This document shows, piece by piece, positions 38,729-46,395 of a DNA stretch of 46,395 nt. The position numbers were made by a program, and so were the translations under genes. Source of the stretch: Gracilaria domingensis. Taxonomy: Eukaryota > Rhodophyta > Florideophyceae > Gracilariales > Gracilariaceae. Position 1 is the stretch's first letter; every line of letters begins with the position of its first letter. The stretch is from the NCBI GenBank assembly GCA_022539475.1, contig VCMS01000100.1, forward strand, positions 1 through 46,395, given 5' to 3'. The notes beneath the pieces are model-generated. The model did not search any database and had not been told where the DNA came from. It saw only the letters and a program-made list of their open reading frames with translations.

Positions 38729-41596
38729 CTAACGATTCTTCTGTCTCATCCTCTTAATTAAACTCTGCATTCTACGGAAGCATTCGTGCCATTCGGCCTT
38801 CAAATCTCCATCGTCCTCTCGTTGAACCAAAGAGTAACCTTCTTCAACCAAAGCCACGACCGCAACGCCTTCCTTTTTCTCCATGTCCTTTGACGTTGCT
38901 TGAGATAGATCCAAAGGCCTCGGTGCTGACGTGTTTGACTCGGGACGCCGCTGAACCGCCTGGGTCTTCACGGGCTGCGTTGAAGTCTGTGTGGAGGAGG
39001 GCTCACTAAGAGATCTGAATTTCGAGAGAATCATCGGCGTCATCTTGGTCATAGCGTCCTGTATAGCGTTGTGCGAACCAATTCCGTTCATCTCTGTTTT
39101 GATATCGCGGTCATCAAGGATCTTTGACGTCAGGTTGTGAATGTCCACCGTATCCGATGTGCTGTGCTCCATGACGATAAGTCCTTGGACCACTCCGACG
39201 ATCGCGTTACGAAGCACAGTGCAGGGGGTAACTAACTGGGTTTCGATCTCGTTCCCGTTCTGTTCGTTCTTCTGTTCGTTCTGCGCACTCTGGGTATTCT
39301 GTTTCCGGTTTGGCGGTAGTGTGTCTTCAGCGTCCTTCTTAGGGTGTGTCGCTTCAGAAAGTGGGGGAGTGCGTCCATTCGTAGCGCCAGAAGTTGATGG
39401 AGGTTGGCGCGTTGGTGCTGATTCCATGAAATCATTCGGACTCGTTGTCTTCAGCGACTTGGTGGTGCTCGGGAACTGAATTGGAAGCTTCGGAAGATCT
39501 GCGGCAGCCACCGTTTCTTCCCCTGACTCGGGGTTGGTCGCCTCCTCGTTGGTGTCATCGCCGTCCCAGAGGAATGGTGGTGACTGTACGTAAACATTTG
39601 GTTTCCGCTTGTATTTTTTCCGTGTCGTGCGAAGGCGCCGTAGAACTTGCGCCTTGTAAGATTGAAAAGTAAACATCTTGCGCATAACCGCCATGTGATG
39701 ATCGATAGCTTGGTAATCACGAGTCGGAAATAGGCTGTAGTCCTTCGAAAGCAGAGAAATGTAGTAGGAGACATAGAATCCACACTCCATACCCGTTTGG
39801 AGGTTCTTCTTGAGGGGATGAAAATGAATTGCACTCTTCAATACATCCATGGAAGGAGCGTCATCTCCAGGATAGGCCGCTTGGAGGTACTGCAGTACAT
39901 TGATACTAAAACCGCTGTGCGGGGAACCTGTCTGCATACTGTCCAGCCAGAACACACAAGCCGTGTCTTCCAAACGGAGTCCATTACTGTTCTTTTCGAG
40001 GTCTTCAAGGAGATTGGGAAAGTTTACCAACACCGCCAAACTCCAATGACCAGCCCCCACAATCGGCAGAAAGGTTAACTTTGATTGCCAGCAGCGATGA
40101 TGCAGTAGATACGTTTTCGATGTGCGCGACTTTGTATCTTTTCGAAGTGAAATCAGCGGCTCCTCGCCTTCCGTCAAAGTCCCCTTGAACCACGGCGAAA
40201 TAATTAGTGATTCGGGAACGAAAACGTCTTCCATCGAACGCGAGGACCAATTGCTGAGATAGGCCGAAGTGAAGTGGATAGAGGTATCCGTGCCATTTTG
40301 GAAGTTGAGGATCGGCTGGAAGTCCTTGTCATACAAGATGAACGCTTGGTTATAAAGTCCCCCCCTCACCATTAGGGAAATAGCCTTCGATTCATCCTTT
40401 CGATGTCGCGCCAGCGCGTCGTGCACCATCTGAGCCAAATCGAACTCGTGCCCATTAACACCTTGTTCCGTCGTCATGTAAACCTCTTCTCGAACTTTTC
40501 CAACAATTCGCTGTCTCAACATCAGATCCGCAAAAGCCTCCGCCTCAGGAGGGTCACGCGAGCTTTCCATCTCCTTCACTTCCGCCTCTACTTTCGTGTC
40601 CAGCTCCTCAAGAAGAGCTCGCGATCCAGGCTGCGCCCAATCCAAGTACTGCTCCCATCCCAAGGGGGGGCGTTTGAATTGTTTAGAGTTTGAAATGCTT
40701 CGCGATCTCTTGCGGCCTCGACGTCGGCCATCAACTTCGCTCCCAGTAGTGTCAGTGAACTTGTAGTCGCAGTGCAAACCGCCCTTGCGCCGATTGATCC
40801 AAAGGTCAACCCTGTCGCGTATCTTCTCCACCTTCCATGTCTTCACAACGTTTAGCGTTCGTCGAGGGAACGTCGCGATACCGGCGCACTCTAGCTCACA
40901 AAGATATTCCACCACCCCCGCCTGGAGCAGCCTCCTCGCTCCGGATATATAGCCCTGGCATGTTGACTCCTTTGGGGGAGACATGAACTCAATAGCATAT
41001 TTACTATTCTCCCCAGATTCCTCCTTCAGTGAATCATACAGAGCCATCAGCTTCGTTTGCGTCATAGCCGGCATGCGTTTAGGACGTTTACCGTCGGCCA
41101 CGTGCTTCTGTTCCTCGCACCAATTCCAGTACTCCATGAGCCGCTTGAATGACAGAACTTGCTCCATAAGACTGAAGGGTTCAGGCCTCGGTTCCGTGGC
41201 CTCCAGATGGTGGGATATTAGCGCGTCATGCGTCAGAACCGAAACCGGTCGTCCAAACTGCGTAAGTCCATCCAGGTTCAAAACCTGGTAAGGAAGAAGT
41301 AGAATTTGCATGATATGTGCAGCCGTCAATATCCGGTGACCTCCACCCACGACTACCAGACGCCCCTGTGGAAAGTTGACATCGGATTTCACAACGAGGA
41401 GAGGTTGGTGGCGACGGAAGCGGTGGGGTTCCCCGATCTCATGACAAACACGACGGAAGTTGGCCTTTGAGGAATGTCGCCCAATAAAAGGACCGAGAAA
41501 TAAGTCAGTGTGACCGTATAGCACAGGACCAATGCGTGCCATTTGAATCCGCTCCATAATCTGAGAGGACAACGTTGGCTTCTTGACTTTGATCAT
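38729..41596 (-). CDS. ParB-like / Ulp1-type cysteine protease fusion E
   Basis: 955 aa from the ATG at 41,594-41,596, no internal stop. Residues ~45-110 resemble a ParB/sulfiredoxin-type nuclease-ATPase fold: NFRRVCHEIGEP, then LLVVKSDVNF, then VVVGGGHRILTAAH (the GxxR/HR-AA motif) and LPYQVLNLDG. A helix like the one after ParB cores follows (SLMEQVLSFKRLMEYW). Residues ~170-270 are helical and basic, perhaps DNA-binding. Residues ~440-640 are a C48 (Ulp1/SENP) deSUMOylase-like protease: H517 (GAGHWSLAVLV), D552 (FWLDSM) and C605 (MECGFYVSYY), preceded by Gln600 or Asn599 as oxyanion-hole residue; the Gln is one residue closer to Cys than usual. The C terminus (~690-955) is disordered. It probably belongs to the same mobile element as D; Ulp1 domains are known in several eukaryotic DNA transposons. 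Confidence 0.8.
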   Translation of the reverse strand: MIKVKKPTLSSQIMERIQMARIGPVLYGHTDLFLGPFIGRHSSKANFRRVCHEIGEPHRFRRHQPLLVVKSDVNFPQGRLVVVGGGHRILTAAHIMQILLLPYQVLNLDGLTQFGRPVSVLTHDALISHHLEATEPRPEPFSLMEQVLSFKRLMEYWNWCEEQKHVADGKRPKRMPAMTQTKLMALYDSLKEESGENSKYAIEFMSPPKESTCQGYISGARRLLQAGVVEYLCELECAGIATFPRRTLNVVKTWKVEKIRDRVDLWINRRKGGLHCDYKFTDTTGSEVDGRRRGRKRSRSISNSKQFKRPPLGWEQYLDWAQPGSRALLEELDTKVEAEVKEMESSRDPPEAEAFADLMLRQRIVGKVREEVYMTTEQGVNGHEFDLAQMVHDALARHRKDESKAISLMVRGGLYNQAFILYDKDFQPILNFQNGTDTSIHFTSAYLSNWSSRSMEDVFVPESLIISPWFKGTLTEGEEPLISLRKDTKSRTSKTYLLHHRCWQSKLTFLPIVGAGHWSLAVLVNFPNLLEDLEKNSNGLRLEDTACVFWLDSMQTGSPHSGFSINVLQYLQAAYPGDDAPSMDVLKSAIHFHPLKKNLQTGMECGFYVSYYISLLSKDYSLFPTRDYQAIDHHMAVMRKMFTFQSYKAQVLRRLRTTRKKYKRKPNVYVQSPPFLWDGDDTNEEATNPESGEETVAAADLPKLPIQFPSTTKSLKTTSPNDFMESAPTRQPPSTSGATNGRTPPLSEATHPKKDAEDTLPPNRKQNTQSAQNEQKNEQNGNEIETQLVTPCTVLRNAIVGVVQGLIVMEHSTSDTVDIHNLTSKILDDRDIKTEMNGIGSHNAIQDAMTKMTPMILSKFRSLSEPSSTQTSTQPVKTQAVQRRPESNTSAPRPLDLSQATSKDMEKKEGVAVVALVEEGYSLVQREDDGDLKAEWHECFRRMQSLIKRMRQKNR

Positions 41597-41638
41597 CGTT
41601 GTAGTCCCCCCCAGTTTGTTACCAAGTTAGATATTCTC

Positions 41639-42035
41639 AGTAGTTCGGCCGACCGGAAAGCGCACGCAGAAAACCACACAAACGTTCCACGAATGTCCAC
41701 TGCAGCGACAAACCGGTTTCAAACAGCGCGCATGCAAGGAGGTACAAAGTAGTTCCGAGGAGATGGGCTGACCGCAGAGCGAACGCAGAATCTCAGACAA
41801 TCGTTGGCCAAAAGGTCCAGCGGTTTCGCGCAGCGCACGCAGTGAGTTGTTTCCAAGTAGTTAGATTGGTAGACCGCACAGCGCACGAACGATCTCCAGA
41901 CAAGCGTTCGAGAAAGGTCGACGGCAGACACTCCGTAAGTAGTTGGCATTCGAACGGGAGACGGCAGAACGCACGCAGAAACCCACACAACCGTTTCACA
42001 AATGCGAAATGCAGACACTCCGTTCTTGCGCAGCG
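41639..42035. repeat. Iteron-like repeats upstream of gene E
   Basis: Four imperfect units start AGTAGTT at about 41,640, 41,748, 41,858 and 41,938 (spacing ~109, 110, 80). Each contains a GACCG(C/G)A-type block, then (A/G)CGCACGCAG and a 'cacacaa(a/c)cg' block. They lie between ~45 and 440 bp upstream of the start of E, so they could be promoter or binding sites. Confidence 0.6.
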
Positions 42036-42424
42036 CCCGGTTTGGTTTACCAGCGGGAGGGGTTGGAAGCGGCGAGCGATAGGCCGTGGTGCAAAATGCG
42101 GGACGCTGTGCTGCATTCTGCACTCCCGACATTGGTGAAATTTGTACAAAAAAAATTGAAAAAAATAGGGGTGGAGGCCCGAAGGGAGTTGCCTGGAACT
42201 GAAGGGGAAGTTCCGCCCCGCAGTTGTTATAATGTGGGCGGTTTAGGGTTCTTGGGCCTATACTATAGGTTAAGGGATTTTTGTGTCTAATGGAAAAGAG
42301 CGTTTTATGAGAAATTAGGTGCAAGGTCTAAGGAGAAGAAAAGGGGATTTTGGGATTTGAAAGGGGCGTTTGAGGGGGGGAAAGAATGGAGGATTAGGTG
42401 GACTTGGTGGACTTGAAGGTTCTA
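42036..42424. other. Junction region right of the D/E element
   Basis: It holds one degenerate hairpin of the CAGGAC family (42,092-42,120) and 'ctatactataggttaaggg' near 42,258. No gene. Confidence 0.4.
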
Positions 42425-42795
42425 TAGTATAGAAGGTTTAAGGGGATTTAGGGGATCAGAGGATTCAGAGGTTTCAGCTGTTTCAAAGGATTCATCGGTT
42501 TTAGAGGATTCAGAGGTTTCAGAGGTTTCAGAGGTTCCAGAGGTTTCAGAGGTTCCAGAGGTTTCAGAGGTTCCAGAGGTTGCAGAAGTTCCAGAGGATT
42601 CAGCGGTTTCAATGGATTCAGCGGTTTCAATGGATTCAGCGGTTTCAGCGGTTTCAGCGGGTTCAGCGGGTTCAACGGGTTCAGTGGGTTTAGCGGGTTC
42701 AGCGGGTTCAGTGGGTTCAGCGGGTTCAGCGGGTTCAGCGGATTCAATAGATTCAAAGGATTCAAAGGAGTTTGCTGGATCGGAGGTTTTATAAG
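42425..42795 (+). repeat. GGTTTCAGNG minisatellite, right copy
   Basis: 9-bp-based units (GGTTTCAGA, GGTTCCAGA, GGATTCAGC, GGGTTCAGC) in imperfect tandem, related to the left minisatellite at 32,500-32,975 and likewise preceded by 'ctatagtatag'. Confidence 0.8.
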
Positions 42796-42902
42796 GCTCT
42801 TCAGCCTTTTAACGGATCCAAAGGTTTCATAGTTTACCTCTCCAGATTATAAAGACAATCGTTTTGCGTATATGCACAAGTTGGTTCGAGTTCAGGTAAG
42901 GA

Positions 42903-43575
42903 CCAAAATCCAGGACGTTGTCCTGCATTTACAACAATTCGGGGTGGAATTATGGTGATGAACGATATGCATGACGCTATCCTGGAATCGAAACATTGCG
43001 AGGTCGAAATGTGAAGAGTAACAAAATGCAGGACGCTGTCCTGATTCGGAACATTCGGAGTGGTGAGTTTAGTAATGGTCAAAATCTAAGACGCCATCCT
43101 GGATTCACCACATTCCGAGGTGCAGTTTTGGTGAGAATCAAAATCCAGGACGCTGTCCTGGATTCTGTCCTGGATTGTGTCCGGGGTTCTTGCACCTGAA
43201 AACTCGGGGAGTGTCTAAATCCGGGACGCTGTCCTGGATTCCGTCCTAGAAAGGTGTATTAGCTGTATACTTGTCACTGTCGAACACGTGTATACGCCAA
43301 GTGGCAACGTGTATTTGTTGTACACCACTTTGGCAACGTGTATTATCGCTCTGCCCAGTTGAAAACATTCCGAGGTGGTAGTATGATGAGTAACAAAATG
43401 CAAGACGCCGTCCTGAATTCATTACCTTCCGTGGGAGAAGATTAATGAGGGTTGCCACCTTCCGAGGGGCAAGTATGGAGAGTGTCAAAATCCAGGCCAC
43501 TGTCCAGGATTCCAACAACATTTCAAGGCAAAAATTTGGGGGCAATCAAAATCCAGGACGCTGTCCTGGAGAATC
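42903..43575. repeat. Second hairpin array, ~60-bp unit
   Basis: Consensus AAAATCCAGGACGCTGTCCTGGATT-type hairpins (10-11-bp arms, 3-nt GCT loop) at about 42,905, 42,967, 43,023, 43,081, 43,141, 43,217, 43,395, 43,486 and 43,548. They are separated by 'acattccgaggtg' plus 'tttggtgag'-type linkers. The hairpin core is that of the 33-kb array but the linker is different. Confidence 0.75.
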
Positions 43576-43879
43576 CGTCCTGGATTGGGTTGTTGGTTCT
43601 TGCATTTATTAGACAAGTTGGAATTGGAGCAATGCCGCAGACGGATAATGAAAGCGTCAAATCTGGAAAGGTGTATGAACTGTGTACTTGTCTATGTTGG
43701 CCACGTGTATGTGACAGTGGCCACGTGTGTTTGTTGTATACCACGATGGCAACGTGTATTATCTGGAAGTGGTTTATATACCAAGTTTCCCGTAAATTGT
43801 CCTAGATTCTAAAACGTCGAACAGTTTTAGGGTAAAATCGTCCTGGAAAAGGAATAAGGAATTGATATAAAAAGAACGG
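43576..43879. other. Gene-free region
   Basis: It contains imperfect direct repeats of 'ggccacgtgtatgtgacagtgg' pieces ('cacgtgtat', 'caacgtgtattat') that are also present near 43,285-43,345. No gene was recognised. Confidence 0.4.
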
Positions 43880-44170
43880 GGTGCCGCTGATTGGCCAAGC
43901 GAAATTCGCTGGAGCAGCACAGTTGGTAACGGCCATGCTGGCTGTGCTGCTCCGCCGGAGATCGTGGGTTCGAATCTTTCCGTGCACACTGCGTTGCATA
44001 TCCTGGCCCAATATGCTGCGCAGTGTGGACGAGAACGATGAAACCTGTGCGTGGACACCGGACCTTCCATACCTGCCCTGCTTGCTGGGCATTTTGTATT
44101 AAGATTCCTTCTCTCTCACCTCCATTTCTTCCCCCCTTTTTTCTTTTTTTCCTCAACACCCTTTTTGAAG
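43880..44170 (+). mobile_element. tRNA-derived SINE, copy 2
   Basis: Matches copy 1 from 'gattggccaagcgaaat' through the C/T-rich tail. A box region CAGCACAGTTGG; B box GGTTCGAATCT (43,967-43,977, one mismatch). The 12-bp stem is kept (43,911-43,922 with 43,942-43,953) although two of its base pairs differ from copy 1. Confidence 0.75.
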
Positions 44171-44535
44171 GTTTTAGTCGTTTTTGTTGATATAAGTAGT
44201 TGTTACCTGCGCCTGTTGTTTTACTGGCTAATGCTGTGTTGTAGGCTTCGTCGAAATGTCTACCAGAAGGTACGCAGCACCCATTTTACTTTATGAAAGA
44301 GGTAATGAGAGTTAACGGCTTTGTTCATGTCAAAAGTATTTGCGGCGCAATAACGCAATCTTGAGAGGGCGAAGAGTGTCTGATTTAGGTGAAAATCAGC
44401 AGTTAAATACAGTCATTGCGCTTCAATCTAGTAAGAGATCGGCGAAGTAAAGGATGGTAATCGTTCTGTGGCAGTGGGTTTCCATGAAAATTAAAGTAAG
44501 ACTGAGCAAACGCGAGGATATACCGCGCCGTGTAC
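44171..44535. other. Intergenic, nothing recognised
   Basis: Short ORFs only; no repeat or motif stands out. Confidence 0.4.
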
Positions 44536-44870
44536 TGGGGCTGCAGGAGAATGGCTGCACACAGTAAAAGAACGTTACATAAAATATAAACATATTAGGG
44601 GCAAGTACCCGGCCACGTCATGCGGTCGTGCCGTGTAATGACGCTGCAGGAGAATGGCTGCACACAGTAAAAGAACGTTACATAAAATATAAACATGTTG
44701 GGGGCAAGTACCCGGCCACGCCATGCGGTCGTGTCCACGTCATGCGGTCGTGCCGTGTAATGAGGCTGCAGGAGAATGGCTGCACACAGTAAAATAACGT
44801 TACATAAATTATAAACATAATGGAAGCAAGTACCCGGCACGTCATGCGGTCTTGGAGGGGAGACTGATCA
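44536..44870. repeat. ~103-bp tandem repeat, three copies
   Basis: CTGCAGGAGAATGGCTGCAC begins at 44,541, 44,644 and 44,766. Units continue with 'gtaaaagaacgttacataaa' and 'ggcaagtacccggccacg'. The second unit is longer by an internal ~19-bp duplication of 'cgtcatgcggtcgtg'. Confidence 0.85.
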
Positions 44871-44889
44871 CGGGAATGGATTGTTATCA

Positions 44890-46395
44890 ATGTTAAAAAT
44901 GAAATGGAAGGAAGTACCAGACGTCATCATGTCCCCGCGGAAGGATGGACTGAAACAGTGTGGAATGTTACGAATAGAATTTTACGGTTGATCATAATAT
45001 GTTCACATCCGTGTGGAATGAAGTATAATACAGTGACCAGTTATGTAATACTGTGTGCGTTGCGGCGAAGCCAAACTGCCGAGAATGATTTACAGAATAG
45101 AGCCTATATCCATCATTTCGCGGGATATTATTTCTATAATGGTGTCGTGAATTCGGGCTGTAAGTCAGCAAATGGTTGATGAGATTCTCTCCTCGGGAAG
45201 CATGTATTGGATTAGCTAATGTCATGCCATGCCGATGTCCTACAGTTTTGCGATGGAAGATTGGAAATCCTCGTGAACAGAGTTGGTTCTGTAATTGATG
45301 TGAAGTGCTGCATAAAATGCACGATCTGATGTATAAGATGAGTCAAGCGTGCCAATTGAGCGTCATGGGTACAATAAGCCTTACCTGTATAATCAATTTT
45401 AGAAGGTCGTCATACAAGGCACAATGAATGTAGCATGTTAAAGGCGTTCCCATGAAACTTTTGGAAGGCCATTTTGTGAGTAGTAGGCGTAAGCGCGGCC
45501 GTAAAATAATACAATCAAGTTTAGGGTAAAAAGGGAATCATCGTTGCATTGCGGAAAGCGATTATATATATGACCATAACCAAAACGATAACGCATCGGA
45601 AGCGTACTGTCATGGGCTCCCGATCGAAATTTGTGGTGCGCTCGGTGCCTTTTCATTATCCCAACAGTACAGTTACAGAGAGAAGCTATATTATACTATG
45701 TGAAGTTATGGGGAAGTCGAATTGCGGGGGGCAAATTACAGCACAGAACATTATGTTACGAAGATCATGTGGAGAGATTCATTTTCTATAATGATGCCGT
45801 AAACTTGGTGTGTAAGTCAGCAAACGTGTTTTGGTATTCTTTCTTTGAGAATCATGGATTGGAGCTGCTGATATCATGACATGACGATGTTGTGCACTTG
45901 GGCGACGGACGTTTCGAGTCATCGCGGAGAGTGGTAGCCCTCACAATTGGTGTGAACTGTTTCAAAAAGAGTCCAATCTGATGTATAAGATGATACGTCT
46001 ATAATGAGTGTCACGTGCATATTGAGCGTCATGCGTACAATGAGGCTCACTTGTATAATGGGCGTGGAAATGGCTTCATACATTTCAAAATAAATGGAGC
46101 ATGTTAGAAGTGTTCCCAATCTTTAGGAATGCTTCTTGTGAAGAGTAGGCGTATACGGGGCCCTAATATAATGCATTGATGGGGAATGATGTAACGGCGT
46201 GACATTGGGGAAAGCGATTATACATATGACCATAACCAAATAGGTAACGCATCGGAACCAAACTGTCATGTGTTGATCGATGAGGTGTGCTCGACGCGTT
46301 ATGACAAACATCTCCGAATGCACTTGTCCGACGGACGTTTGGAGTCATCGCGGCGAGTGGTAACCTTCACAATTGATGTGAACTGGCTTCATAAT
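44890..46395. repeat. ~650-bp tandem repeat running to the window end
   Basis: Anchors recur: ATCTGATGTATAAGATGA at about 45,324 and 45,977 (653 bp apart), and GCGATTATAYATATGACCAT at about 45,560 and 46,216 (656 bp apart). The last unit appears shortened, because 'gatgtgaactg' near 46,376 follows its partner at 45,951 by only ~425 bp. Small minus-strand ORFs are repeated with it and are not supported as genes. Confidence 0.7.

Noticed and set aside
10931..42035. Starship-type giant element with a captain recombinase
   Set aside because: Starships are known from filamentous fungi with DUF3435 captains at one edge; here recombinases sit inside small elements or pair with E, and the genome style is not fungal.

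Overview
The window is eukaryotic nuclear DNA: gene-sparse, very repeat-rich, with long single-exon ORFs. The signs are TATA boxes with pyrimidine-rich leaders, a chromodomain, a Ulp1/SENP-type protease, tRNA-derived SINEs, a ~158-bp satellite, and a protein with a plastid-transit-peptide-like N terminus. My best guess is a red alga of the intron-poor, transposon-rich florideophyte kind; this is inference from style, not an identification. No database search was possible, so all family calls rest on motifs read by eye.

Layout. (1) 1-4.5 kb: a gene with a C-terminal chromodomain, then a decayed capsid/Gag-like ORF chain on the minus strand, next to a dispersed LTR-like repeat whose second copy sits at 24.4-25.2 kb. 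(2) 4.5-10.9 kb: mostly non-coding, with one orphan 425-aa gene (minus) and several hairpin clusters. (3) 10.9-20.6 kb: a large inverted structure built from tyrosine-recombinase (YR) elements. Two copies of one element (A, with an intact 460-aa recombinase; A', with an internal deletion) lie in opposite orientation, each bounded by ~46-bp terminal inverted repeats and each carrying a perfect 28-bp-arm palindrome. Between them lie two further, broken recombinase genes (B and C) in divergent orientation. (4) 20.6-27 kb: a fragment of gene C, a coiled-coil protein gene with a possible plastid-targeting leader, and a satellite block interrupted by the LTR-like repeat. (5) 27-32.7 kb: a coiled-coil gene, three tandem imperfect hairpins, and three metabolic genes or remnants: a 5'-truncated ribulose-phosphate 3-epimerase, a ketopantoate-reductase-like protein, and a HAD phosphatase whose 3' end runs into a minisatellite. 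(6) 32.5-44.2 kb: the most striking part. A large recombinase gene (D, 925 aa) and a 955-aa protein E (ParB/sulfiredoxin-like segment plus Ulp1-type cysteine protease) converge on each other. They are flanked on both sides by the same composite module (GATTCAG-type minisatellite, hairpin array, tRNA-SINE). (7) 44.2-46.4 kb: tandem repeats of ~103 bp and ~650 bp, no genes.

How the parts fit. Five recombinase copies or remnants plus one fragment share an N-terminal domain (consensus roughly NCxxLxxxY ... SQFLRW ... WKExxLFK). The copies that keep the C-terminal half have a YR catalytic domain in which the usual HxxR box reads MxLR. The family looks like a Crypton-type YR mobile element. Copy D paired with the ParB-like/Ulp1 protein is the best candidate for an undescribed autonomous system. 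Copies A/A' suggest a YR element that, unlike classical Cryptons, has terminal inverted repeats. Element boundaries and relationships are inferred by eye and need self-alignment to confirm.
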